Source of the DNA: Prolixibacteraceae bacterium
GTDB lineage: Bacteria; Bacteroidota; Bacteroidia; Bacteroidales; Prolixibacteraceae
Assembly: GCA_023228025.1 (NCBI GenBank)
Contig: JALOCD010000039.1
Location: 1-36,145, forward strand
Reading direction: 5' to 3'
DNA: 36,145 nt
This document shows positions 1 to 6,932 of the stretch, one piece after another. The translations under genes were made by a program, and so were the position numbers. Within the stretch, counting starts at the first letter, position 1. Every line of letters begins with the position of its first letter. The notes under the pieces were generated by a model that saw only the letters and a program-made list of their open reading frames with translations, did no database searches and was not told the DNA's origin.

Positions 1-210
1 TAAATTTCAAATAATTATTCTGATAAATGGCAGTATTACAAGCATTTAATAATGAGTAAGAAAATATATTTGGGCGGTCTATGCGCTTATACCAATAATT
101 CTTATTAGTAAATCAAAGAATGAGTCGATAATAGAGTGTAATCGATATAGAAAATCAAACATAGAGAAGAATATTAAAAATGCTATTGAAAAGTATTATG
201 CCACCTAACA
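1..210 (+). other. AT-rich segment with gene remnants
   Basis: Two short plus-strand frames are open here without a convincing whole gene. One runs from 4 to about 111 and contains SDKWQYYKHL and KIYLGGLCAY. The other runs from about 62 to 210 and ends EKYYAT before a TAA. They overlap, as expected for one small gene broken by a frameshift, or for the 3' end of a gene that begins outside the window. The KIYLG segment loosely resembles the tail of DUF2971 proteins, the family encoded just downstream, but this is only an impression. No function is assigned. Confidence 0.25.
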
Positions 211-347
211 AACGTCATATTTCTTAAGGGTTTCAGAAGGTTTTCATCATTTCATCCCGCATCGGCAGCTCCTAAAATTCAGACGCACCTTCGCTGTCCT
301 TTACGACATATGGCATTGACTGTTTGGCACAAGCAGACACCGTAAAA

Positions 348-1166
348 ATGAAACCATTCAATAAAGTTTTAAGAGAGAGAAAAATATCTGAAATCGGATT
401 CAAAACCAACTGGAATTTAGACAGAAATTGTGAGTATATAGATGATTACCTACATATAAATGCTATTAATCTTGATCTTTCAGAAACTATATTCAGAATC
501 TTTGATTGGAAATACTTTATCGAAGATTTATATGATAAAAAACTGACATTGCTAAAGACAATGAAGTGGCTTAACCAAGACCCATTTGAAAATTTTATTA
601 CAAACTCAAAGGTAAGCTGTAGAGGAAGATTTGGGAAAATAGATAATTCTTATTTTGGATCATGTTGGACCTTACAATCAGATTGTGATGGCTTATGGAG
701 AAATTTTAGCTCTAATAAGAGAAAATGCGTAGTAAAAGTAAAAACAAGTACTAAGAAACTCTTCACTACAATATATAATATTAACAATCCTTTACACTCA
801 AGTAAGTACTATATTGGAAAGGTTAAGTATATAAAAAAGAGTGCGATTTCAGATCTTTTTAACCATTCATATAAAAAGAGCGAATTGGATGATGGTTTTC
901 TATTTGTGCAACAATTATTTCTTAAAAGAAAGCAATTTAGTTATGAAAACGAAGTAAGAATTATTGTCAAGGAGGATAGCAATGATGATAAAATTAAAAT
1001 ACCTATTGATCCAAATTCACTCTTTGATGAAATAATTCTTGATCCATTCATTTCAACTTCAAACTTTTCTAGAAAAAAGAAAGAAATTGAAAAAGCAGGA
1101 TACACTGGGTCAATATTACAATCAGACCTCTATTCAAAACCATCCTTTAACCTTAAGATTAAATAA
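348..1166 (+). CDS. DUF2971 family protein
   Basis: A protein of about 272 residues. The central FGSCWTLQSDCDGLWRNFSS and the later YENEVRIIV segment fit the DUF2971 pattern of an aromatic/Cys-Trp core followed by a basic-aromatic strand with E-x-E/V-R. The function of this family is unknown; members are common in accessory and defence-rich regions. I prefer the ATG at 348 over the in-frame TTG at 324, because the extra residues are not family-like. There is no clear ribosome-binding site. The gene is much more AT-rich than the metabolic genes downstream and sits among unrelated small genes, which suggests acquired DNA. No signal peptide or membrane segment is visible, so it is probably cytoplasmic. 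Confidence 0.65.
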   Translation: MKPFNKVLRERKISEIGFKTNWNLDRNCEYIDDYLHINAINLDLSETIFRIFDWKYFIEDLYDKKLTLLKTMKWLNQDPFENFITNSKVSCRGRFGKIDNSYFGSCWTLQSDCDGLWRNFSSNKRKCVVKVKTSTKKLFTTIYNINNPLHSSKYYIGKVKYIKKSAISDLFNHSYKKSELDDGFLFVQQLFLKRKQFSYENEVRIIVKEDSNDDKIKIPIDPNSLFDEIILDPFISTSNFSRKKKEIEKAGYTGSILQSDLYSKPSFNLKIK

Positions 1167-1254
1167 TATACCAGCGTGGGAGATGTTGGAAGACAAACAC
1201 TACAGTCAATAAAAAATTGTCACGGACTGAATAATTAACATTAAAAGTCAAGGT

Positions 1255-1620
1255 ATGAACAACACAAATACACAGGACCAGCGTATTGCAAAAATGACCT
1301 TCGCCACTGTCTATCCTATGTATCTCACCAAAGTGGAGAAGAAAGGCAGAACGAAAGAAGAATTGATCCAGGTAATAGAGTGGCTAACTGGCTTCGATAA
1401 GAAGAAACTGCAGGACCAAATTGATAAAAAAGTTACTTTTGAAGAATTCTTTCAGGAGGCAACAACCAATCCAAATTCCCACCTCATTACTGGCGTAATA
1501 TGTGGTTTTCGTGTAGAGCAAATCGAAAATATTTTAACACGAAAAGTTAGGTATTTAGATAAGTTGGTAGATGAGTTGGCGAAAGGAAGAAAGATGGAGA
1601 AGATTTTGCGGAGTTCGTAG
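1255..1620 (+). CDS. DUF2200 family protein
   Basis: A 121-residue soluble protein. Family features run along its length: RIAKMTFATVYPMYLTKVEKKGRT near the N-terminus (residues 10-33), IEWLTGF, FEEFFQEA, and the C-terminal RYLDKLVDELAKGRKMEKIL. These match DUF2200, a small conserved family of unknown biochemical role. Its length is normal for the family, so the gene appears intact. It lies 88 bp after the DUF2971 gene and 74 bp before the VOC gene, on the same strand. The three proteins share no obvious pathway, so their adjacency looks like a cassette-style accumulation rather than a functional operon. Confidence 0.8.
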   Translation: MNNTNTQDQRIAKMTFATVYPMYLTKVEKKGRTKEELIQVIEWLTGFDKKKLQDQIDKKVTFEEFFQEATTNPNSHLITGVICGFRVEQIENILTRKVRYLDKLVDELAKGRKMEKILRSS

Positions 1621-1694
1621 GGTGGTTCACCCAGCAAAAACCGTTAGCGGTAAGCGTAACAGACGACACAACAGACAAAATAAATTCAGGCAAA

Positions 1695-2222
1695 ATGAAA
1701 AAAGCGACATTAATGATTTTGGTTATCGCGGCATCCTTCTGCTTCGGATTCGCATTCAAGACTATGATAACAACACAGTCTAAAGACCAGAAACAAATGA
1801 AAAGAGTAACAGGCATTGGTGGCATTTTCTTCAAATGCAAAGACCCAAACAAAATGAAAGAGTGGTATAAAACGCATTTGGGTTTGAACACCAACCAATA
1901 CGGAACAGTGTTTGAATGGCGGCAAGCTAGCGACTCTACTAAAAAGGGTTTTTCGCAATGGAGTCCGTTTACAGAAAAGACAAAATATTTTGAACCATCA
2001 ACAAAGGAGTTTATGATAAACTACCGAGTTGAAAATTTAGAGGCCCTTGTTGCGGCATTGAAAAAAGAAGGCGTAACGGTAACCGACACCATTGAAACAT
2101 TTGATTATGGAAAGTTTGTTCACATCATGGATATAGAAGGAAACAAGATAGAATTGTGGGAGCCAAACGATATTGAATATGAAAAACTCGGAATCCAGAT
2201 TGGTAGCAAGACGACCAAATGA
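1695..2222 (+). CDS. exported VOC (glyoxalase-fold) family protein
   Basis: A 175-residue protein. Residues 1-21 form a hydrophobic N-terminal segment after MKK, so it is likely exported or membrane-anchored. Residues from about 37 onward form a vicinal-oxygen-chelate domain: GGIFFKCKDPNKMKEWYKTH, then the second half ending in HIMDIEGNKIELWEP. The terminal glutamate of that last motif is the usual metal ligand position. VOC proteins include glyoxalases, dioxygenases and antibiotic-binding proteins; the substrate cannot be read from sequence. An exported VOC protein is less usual than the cytoplasmic form. The start is set by the ATG followed directly by the basic, hydrophobic leader. Confidence 0.75.
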   Translation: MKKATLMILVIAASFCFGFAFKTMITTQSKDQKQMKRVTGIGGIFFKCKDPNKMKEWYKTHLGLNTNQYGTVFEWRQASDSTKKGFSQWSPFTEKTKYFEPSTKEFMINYRVENLEALVAALKKEGVTVTDTIETFDYGKFVHIMDIEGNKIELWEPNDIEYEKLGIQIGSKTTK

Positions 2223-2540
2223 TTCTACAATTCCCCTTACTGGCTCTGATTTGCAATCAATGCCCTTATAAATCTGGTTAAGACTATAGAAAACCAGGGG
2301 GCATCAAATCAAAATTCCAGAAAATTTTCCTTCGAAATGACCTGAAATTCTGAATCGGGATACGCATCGTTCAAAGCTTTGGGGGCTTTTAATTTGCATG
2401 GGTTGCACCTAAATTTTGCAAGTAAACTTTCTGTATTTAGCTAAATTTGGCAAGTTTGAGGAAATTTGCTTTTTCATGAACGTGCAAATAGGTTTGCTGA
2501 TTTTGCCATTCAACCAGAGATTTTTTCTTGAATCGGCCAC

Positions 2541-2662
2541 GGGAGCCGCCCAACCGGGCGGCTGTACAAACAGAATGCTAATTTTCCGAAGAGACGTCCG
2601 GCCGGACGTCTTTACGCGGTTGACTCGAAACCTGTACAGCCGCCCGGCTGGGCGGCTTCCCC
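2541..2662. repeat. REP-like GC-rich inverted repeat pair around a perfect palindrome
   Basis: Left arm 2541-2568 and right arm 2633-2662 are near-perfect inverted copies of each other. Each arm is itself a hairpin of the form AGCCGCCC-N4-GGGCGGCT followed by TGTACA. Between them, 2592-2611 is a perfect 20-bp palindrome (AGACGTCCGG and its complement). The same GCCGCCC/GGGCGGC core recurs at 28850-28873, so this is a dispersed REP/BIME-like family. It is far more GC-rich than its surroundings. Confidence 0.8.
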
Positions 2663-2734
2663 CGTAGTACAGAGCATGTCCTAGGCCCAGCCTATCTTGC
2701 CAAACGTGCTGTGCTCCCCTTTATCCTTTACTTG

Positions 2735-2753
2735 CCCTGAGCTTGTCGAAGGG
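2735..2753. repeat. widespread 19-bp palindromic motif
   Basis: The sequence CCCTGAGCTTGTCGAAGGG is an imperfect palindrome. I recognise it as a motif that recurs in intergenic DNA of many bacteria and that produces spurious PELVEG peptides when translated, as it does here. Its function is not established as far as I know. It is flanked by two copies of CCCTTTATCCTTTA. Confidence 0.6.
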
Positions 2754-2764
2754 TTCTTTCCCCT

Positions 2765-3373
2765 TTATCCTTTAAAAGTCAAAATTAGGGTTACCAGAAA
2801 CGGCACCAATATCGTGAGCACAATCCCGCTGAAAACAGCGATAATGGCATACGATTTTCCTGAATATTTGCTGATAACGGGTAGAGTCGTGTCCATAGCC
2901 GTAGCCCCGCCCGAGGCAATCCCGGCCAGGTTCCCGAAGTATTTTACCAGGATCGGAGTGGCCAGCAGGGTAGCCACCTCCCTGAAAATGTTCGACAGGA
3001 GGGCGACAACGCCCAGGCTGTGGCTGTGTAACTGGGTGATGAAGGCACTGGAGAGGCTGTAGTACCCAAATCCGGCCCCAACGGCAAGGGATTCTCGCAG
3101 GGTGAGGGTAGGGATTACCAAGGTAACAAGGGCAGAACCTGCCAAAGTCCCGACGATGATGGTTACTGGTACCCAGATGATTTTGTAATTATAGGTAGAG
3201 AGAACCTTCCAGGAGTTCTTGTCGCTTCCGATACTTACCCCGGCAAGAAACATCAGCAGGAAGAGGGCATAATTTCCGAATTTGTCGAAATCATATCCGG
3301 TAGGTAACTTTCCCGATAGTCCGGCAAGGACCCCGGCGACAAAGAAACCGAAGATGATCAGGCTACTTCTCAT
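2765..3373 (-). CDS. lysO: LysO-type lysine exporter, C-terminal part (separate gene)
   Basis: A membrane protein of about 202 residues with roughly six hydrophobic segments. It matches the C-terminal domain of LysO (DUF340; YbjE in E. coli), which exports L-lysine across the inner membrane. Recognisable stretches include GNYALFLLMFLAGVSIGSD, VGAGFGYYSLSSAF and ATPILVKYFG. The chosen start is the ATG at 3371-3373, because it overlaps the stop of the upstream lysO half by 11 bp (ATGAGAAGTAG); a longer frame from 3418 would add family-foreign residues. E. coli LysO is a single chain of about 300 residues. Here the N- and C-terminal portions are two overlapping genes, so translation is probably coupled and the product heteromeric. 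Confidence 0.8.
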   Translation of the reverse strand: MRSSLIIFGFFVAGVLAGLSGKLPTGYDFDKFGNYALFLLMFLAGVSIGSDKNSWKVLSTYNYKIIWVPVTIIVGTLAGSALVTLVIPTLTLRESLAVGAGFGYYSLSSAFITQLHSHSLGVVALLSNIFREVATLLATPILVKYFGNLAGIASGGATAMDTTLPVISKYSGKSYAIIAVFSGIVLTILVPFLVTLILTFKG

Positions 3374-3641
3374 CTTGTTTGAATAAGAACTTAAAAAGAA
3401 TAGCAGACAAGAGAACACTGCCTGCTATTGAAATGATGCTGATTGCGATGGCTTCGTAGCCAATTTTGCCAATATTTTGGATTACCTCCCTGTTCGTACC
3501 AACAGAAATGCCGAGCAGGAAAAGCAGCAGGTAGATGGCCCAATTCAGCAGGTGATTGTTGAAAAGGTGCCATTTGGGTTTCCCGACAATGAGCAATCCA
3601 AACAGAATTCCGGCCGACAAGACGACTAAGATGGTTATCAT
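3363..3641 (-). CDS. lysO: LysO-type exporter, N-terminal part (separate gene)
   Basis: A 92-residue protein with three hydrophobic segments (about residues 2-18, 32-48 and 60-85). It corresponds to the N-terminal domain of DUF340/LysO exporters. The recognisable GISVGTNREV segment parallels GVSIGSDKNS in the C-terminal gene, consistent with an internal duplication in the family. It is upstream of, and overlaps, the C-terminal half by 11 bp in a different frame. I recall that split lysO genes are common in Bacteroidota, so I read this as a natural gene fission rather than a frameshift error. The gene lies 6 bp downstream of the adjacent beta-barrel gene and may be co-transcribed with it. Confidence 0.78.
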   Translation of the reverse strand: MITILVVLSAGILFGLLIVGKPKWHLFNNHLLNWAIYLLLFLLGISVGTNREVIQNIGKIGYEAIAISIISIAGSVLLSAILFKFLFKQDEK

Positions 3642-3647
3642 CCGGAA

Positions 3648-4160
3648 CTATTTGAATTGGTACCGAACAGCAAAGCCAATATTGACCCCGGTCCCATGGT
3701 TGAAAATGCCAAGTTCAGGACGTGCGTCCAGCGCAAACTGGATACCGGCGGGAAAACAATACTCTATGCCAATATTCCCGCACGCATTAATAAATAGTCC
3801 GTTTTTGTACCTGTAATCATAACCCTGGTTGGAACTCCAGGTGCCCAATTTGGCGCCGGCGCCGGCGTACCAGTTAACATTTTCATCCAGTTGCGGCAGT
3901 TTCCAGAGCCATTGGTAGATCCCGGTGAGTGCCCAACTGTTGTGGTCCTGCCTGAAATTGTTGACATAATCAAAATTGCTGTTGAAACCAAAATCAAATT
4001 CCAACCGGTTTTCGGAAGATAATCCGCGCTGGTAGGTGGCCTCAGTCCCTAACCCATAAACAGCACCGTAACGTAAACCCACCGAATGTTGGGGGATTTG
4101 AGCCATATCAATATTTACCAAAAACATACCTGCAAAAAGGGTACAATAAATTCGTTTCAT
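3648..4160 (-). CDS. small outer-membrane beta-barrel protein (paralogue 1)
   Basis: A 170-residue protein with a signal peptide (MKR, a hydrophobic core, then a cut after the MAQ near residue 21). The mature part alternates aromatic and polar residues in short strands separated by Gly/Asn turns, for example HSVGLRYGAVYGLGTEATYQ and FALDARPELGIFNHGTG. It ends in a terminal aromatic strand, VRYQFK. This pattern indicates a small eight-stranded-type outer-membrane barrel. The protein is clearly related to the one at 4546-5049, so the two are a tandem duplication. Function is unknown; similar barrels in this phylum are adhesion, secretion or structural proteins. Confidence 0.75.
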   Translation of the reverse strand: MKRIYCTLFAGMFLVNIDMAQIPQHSVGLRYGAVYGLGTEATYQRGLSSENRLEFDFGFNSNFDYVNNFRQDHNSWALTGIYQWLWKLPQLDENVNWYAGAGAKLGTWSSNQGYDYRYKNGLFINACGNIGIEYCFPAGIQFALDARPELGIFNHGTGVNIGFAVRYQFK

Positions 4161-4163
4161 CTT

Positions 4164-4250
4164 TATATAATTTGCCTTTTATGGGTCGCAAGGAATATCC
4201 CTCCGCCAGCCGACAGATTATTTTCAACTGGTGAGGACATATTCTCATGG
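4164..4250. repeat. dispersed hairpin element, copy 1
   Basis: This segment begins ATAATTTGCCTTTTATGGGT and continues with CGCAAGGAATA. It shares this left end with the copies at 6836-6932 and 10943-11055. An inverted pair, GGAATATCCCTCCGCCAG and the complement of CTGGTGAGGACATATTCTC, makes a long imperfect hairpin. The right-end motif seen in the other two copies is degraded here. It lies just upstream of the first barrel gene's start. Confidence 0.6.
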
Positions 4251-4433
4251 AGAAGCAAATTTAAAGGTAAATTTTGTATTTATAGGCTCAGAAACTGGTT
4301 AAGTTTTGTGGTTCCAAAATAAGGTGTCAGAATACTCTTGATTAGGACTGTGCTGTTGCCACCTCCTATCGGCATGCAGAGACTATACCACGAAATATTC
4401 CATCCCGTTAGGAAAATGTCGTTTAGTTAATGA

Positions 4434-4525
4434 ATTTCTTTGTGTTTTCTTTGTGACATCCGTTGTGACCATCGTTGTTGGTAATTAAATTTCACCACGA
4501 AGGTTCCCACAAAGGACACAAGATG
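4434..4525. repeat. imperfect inverted repeat with CTTTGTG arms
   Basis: The left arm (about 4434-4468) contains CTTTGTGTTTTCTTTGTGAC. The right arm (about 4493-4525) contains ACCACGAAGGTTCCCACAAA followed by GGACACAAG. The arms pair imperfectly over roughly 30 bases. It lies in the gap between the two barrel genes, about 20 bp past the 3' end of the second, and could act as its terminator. ACAAAGGACACAAAG-type repeats are familiar in intergenic Bacteroidota DNA. Confidence 0.55.
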
Positions 4526-4545
4526 CGATACAATCTTTTGTTCTA

Positions 4546-5049
4546 CTAAAATCTGTATCGTACTGCCAATCCAATATTTATGGCCGTGCCATGGTTGATC
4601 AGCCCGACTTCAGGACGGGCGTTCAATGCCAGTTGGAATCCAACCGGGAAGTTGTATTCGATTCCGATATCCCCGGCAGCAGCCAGAAACATGCCGTTGC
4701 TATAACGGTAGTCGTTGTACCCGCTATCGTAACTCCATGAGCCGATTTTGGCTCCGGGGCCTATGTACCAGTTGAAGTTTGAATCGAGTTTATATACCCA
4801 ATGGTAAAGGCCTGATAGTCCCCAGCTTGTGTAATTGTACCGGTAATTCATGTAATTTTCGTGATAATTGTTGAAGCCCAAATCAAACTCGAGCCTGTTG
4901 TTGCCGCTCAGGCCATGTTGGTAGGAGATTTCAGTGCCAAAGCCATCATCGGTACCAAAACGTAATCCCAAAGCATGTCTTGCTATCTGTGCAGAGGAGA
5001 TATTGTATACCAAAACTCCCATCATCACAAGTAAAAGTGTTCTTTTCAT
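4546..5049 (-). CDS. small outer-membrane beta-barrel protein (paralogue 2)
   Basis: A 167-residue paralogue of the protein at 3648-4160. It has a signal peptide in residues 1-21 (MKRTLLLVMMGVLVYNISSA, then Q). The shared blocks are GLRFGTDDGFGTEISYQHGL, NNRLEFDLGFN, a tyrosine-rich loop, WYIGPGAKIGSWS, GIEYNFPVGFQLALNARPE and a terminal VRYRF strand that fits the outer-membrane insertion signal. The two copies differ most in the tyrosine/asparagine-rich loops, as expected for surface-exposed turns. No partner gene reveals a function. The 385-bp gap between the copies contains two repeat elements and no gene. Confidence 0.76.
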   Translation of the reverse strand: MKRTLLLVMMGVLVYNISSAQIARHALGLRFGTDDGFGTEISYQHGLSGNNRLEFDLGFNNYHENYMNYRYNYTSWGLSGLYHWVYKLDSNFNWYIGPGAKIGSWSYDSGYNDYRYSNGMFLAAAGDIGIEYNFPVGFQLALNARPEVGLINHGTAINIGLAVRYRF

Positions 5050-5206
5050 AACTATTTTATTTAATTTTTATTTATTGCCTCCAAATGGGAGGATGCCAAA
5101 AATAAAAAAAAACTTATACGGTCAAAATTTGAATCAATAAAAGGATTTATCAACACAACAGAAGGTATTTAGTAAGGGAAAGAATCAATACCTCACTTTT
5201 CCAAAA

Positions 5207-5307
5207 TTTGACCCCTCTAAATCTCCCCGAGGGGGAGACATTTAATTCGCGATCAGATCAACATCAACGCAATACTCCCCTCCTCGGTAGGGCAGGGGAA
5301 GGTCAAA
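5207..5307. repeat. inverted repeat with TTTGACC ends and internal hairpin
   Basis: The outer ends TTTGACCCCT (from 5207) and AGGGGAAGGTCAAA (to 5307) are inverted copies. Inside, 5222-5238 forms a strong hairpin (TCTCCCC, a short GAG loop, GGGGAGA). The element lies downstream of rhaB, between its 3' end and the second barrel gene's start, in an otherwise gene-free gap of 295 bp. It may terminate rhaB transcription. The TTTGACCCCTCTAAATCTCC type is a recurrent intergenic sequence in this phylum. Confidence 0.6.
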
Positions 5308-5344
5308 TGATGAGGATTTAAAGTATGACATTATTATCTTATTA

Positions 5345-6829
5345 TTACTTGACAATTTTCCTGAACCTTTCAAACTGAGCTTTCCAGACATCTGCTTCCG
5401 CAGGTAAAAATGTTTTTGTTCCGAAAGATTCGCCTACCATGGTCCTGATCTCCTCCAGGCTTGCTACTACTTTCATGGCCTTGGCCTGTATCAGGATATT
5501 CCCAATGGCGGTCGCCTCTGTAGGACCGGCTTTTACGGGAAGCTGTAACGCATTGGCGCTGTACTGGCAAAGGAGCTCATTGTTGGCGCCCCCCCCGATG
5601 ATGTGCACGATGTCGATCGAATAGGAGATGACCGACCTGATCGAATCGAGGGTAAGCCGGTATTTCATCGCCAGGCTTTCAAAAATGCACCGGATGAATT
5701 CACCATGCGTTTCGGGTTTTGGTTGATTGGTTTTCAGGCAATAATCAACGATGGCCTGGGGCATATCAGCAGGATTCAGAAAACTTGGATTGTCTGGATC
5801 TATCAGACATTTAAATGGTTGTGATAAGGTACTTAAATCAACCATTTCGCTCCAGGAATAATTGACTTTGTGCGACCAACTTCTCCTGCACTCCTGCAAT
5901 AGCCATAACCCCATGATGTTTTTCAGGAAGCGGGTGGTTCCTTCCACACCTCCTTCATTGGTGAAATTGAGGGCCAGTATCTCTTTCGAAATAAGTGGTC
6001 TGTCAGATTCTATTCCCATCAATGACCAGGTTCCTGAACTGATGTATGCCCAATTCTTTCCGGAAGCCGGAACGGAAGCAATGGCGGAGGCCGTATCGTG
6101 CGATGCCACAGCGATCACAGGGATTGCGCTGCTGCCGGTCTCTTTTTGAACCTCAGGCTTGATTTTGCCCAAAAGCGTTCCTGGTAAGACTATCTCCTGC
6201 ATGATGGTCGGATCAACGCCCATGGCCTCAAAAAGGGTGGTTTCCCAGGCTAATTTCCCGGGTTTAAGAAGTTGGGAGGTCGATGCAATGGAAAATTCAT
6301 TCTTTTTGACCCCGCAAAAAAGGTAGGAGAGGGCATCGGGCATAAAAAGAAGTTCCTTGCCAATTTCGTACTGTGGCGCTTTGGTCTTTTGATTGACGAA
6401 TAGTTGAAACAGGGAGTTAAACTGCATCAGCTGTATCCCGGTTTTCAGGTAAAGCTCCTCCCTGGGCATGATCTTAAAAAAATCATCCATGGCCGAATCG
6501 GTGCGCCTATCCCGGTAGGCATAGGGAAGGGAGGCAATCATCCCATCCTTGTCAACAAAGGCAAAATCGACACCCCAGGTATCGATAGCAATGGAATCGG
6601 GCTGGATGCCATGGTCCCGGATGCACTTTTTAAGTCCGGTTTTCAGCTCATCGAAGATCGAAAATATGTTCCAATAGAAGTGGTTGTCAATTTCGACCAT
6701 ACGGTTTTCGAATCGATGAATCTCGGTAAGTTTTAGTCGTTTGTCAGCAATTGTACCAAGCATTGCCCTTCCGGAGGAGGCGCCAAGATCGAATGCCAGG
6801 AAATTACCAGTGTTCATTGGTGCTTTCAT
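5345..6829 (-). CDS. rhaB: rhamnulokinase (FGGY family)
   Basis: A 494-residue carbohydrate kinase, normal for RhaB, which phosphorylates L-rhamnulose to L-rhamnulose-1-phosphate with ATP. Visible motifs are the N-terminal FLAFDLGASSGRAML phosphate loop, the substrate-pocket region SIAIDTWGVDFAFVD, VASHDTASAIASVP, YISSGTWSLMG, and the C-terminal adenosine-binding IIGGGANNELLCQYSANAL. The start is either the ATG at 6827-6829 or the one four codons later; family alignment begins shortly after both. The usual partners (rhamnose isomerase, aldolase, transporter) are not adjacent in this window, so the gene is either isolated or detached from its pathway. Hairpin repeats flank it on both sides. 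Confidence 0.9.
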   Translation of the reverse strand: MKAPMNTGNFLAFDLGASSGRAMLGTIADKRLKLTEIHRFENRMVEIDNHFYWNIFSIFDELKTGLKKCIRDHGIQPDSIAIDTWGVDFAFVDKDGMIASLPYAYRDRRTDSAMDDFFKIMPREELYLKTGIQLMQFNSLFQLFVNQKTKAPQYEIGKELLFMPDALSYLFCGVKKNEFSIASTSQLLKPGKLAWETTLFEAMGVDPTIMQEIVLPGTLLGKIKPEVQKETGSSAIPVIAVASHDTASAIASVPASGKNWAYISSGTWSLMGIESDRPLISKEILALNFTNEGGVEGTTRFLKNIMGLWLLQECRRSWSHKVNYSWSEMVDLSTLSQPFKCLIDPDNPSFLNPADMPQAIVDYCLKTNQPKPETHGEFIRCIFESLAMKYRLTLDSIRSVISYSIDIVHIIGGGANNELLCQYSANALQLPVKAGPTEATAIGNILIQAKAMKVVASLEEIRTMVGESFGTKTFLPAEADVWKAQFERFRKIVK

Positions 6830-6835
6830 GCGTAA

Positions 6836-6932
6836 ATAATTTGTTTTTTAATGGTCGCATGGAATAGCATGATTGTTGAAATTATGTTCATTTCGATTGG
6901 TGATTAAGCAATCATGGCTATTTCATTATTTA
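6836..6932. repeat. dispersed hairpin element, copy 2
   Basis: The left end is ATAATTTGTTTTTTAATGGT followed by CGCATGGAATAG, and the right end is TATTTCATTATTTA. An internal inverted pair, AGCATGATTG and CAATCATGGCT, gives the hairpin. It sits between rhaB and the YeeE gene, and its right end contains the TAA stop of the YeeE gene (6926-6928). It shares both ends with copy 3. Confidence 0.7.

Larger units (their letters stand above)
2223..2764. other. gene-free stretch with palindromic repeats
   Basis: No convincing gene. From 2223 to about 2540 I see no protein-like frame and no RNA gene. From 2541 to 2662 there are GC-rich inverted repeats, and from about 2715 to 2775 there is a duplicated short motif (CCCTTTATCCTTTA) around a palindromic 19-mer; both are listed separately. 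Plus-strand frames that cross the palindromes translate to low-complexity Gly/Pro/Arg text and are judged spurious. The convergent ends of the VOC gene and lysO flank this stretch, so it could contain terminators. Confidence 0.6.

Noticed and set aside
207..347. possible integron attC site
   Set aside because: The TAACAAACG start is suggestive, but no matching GTTRRRY end and no convincing folded arms were found, so it is kept only as a hint in the cassette finding.
2416..2667. 83-codon plus-strand frame across the GC-rich palindromes
   Set aside because: It translates the inverted repeats, has no family-like content, and both strands are equally open because of the palindromes.
2697..3062. 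121-codon plus-strand frame with PELVEG
   Set aside because: It is antisense to lysO and its N-terminus comes from the common 19-bp motif, a known source of spurious peptides.
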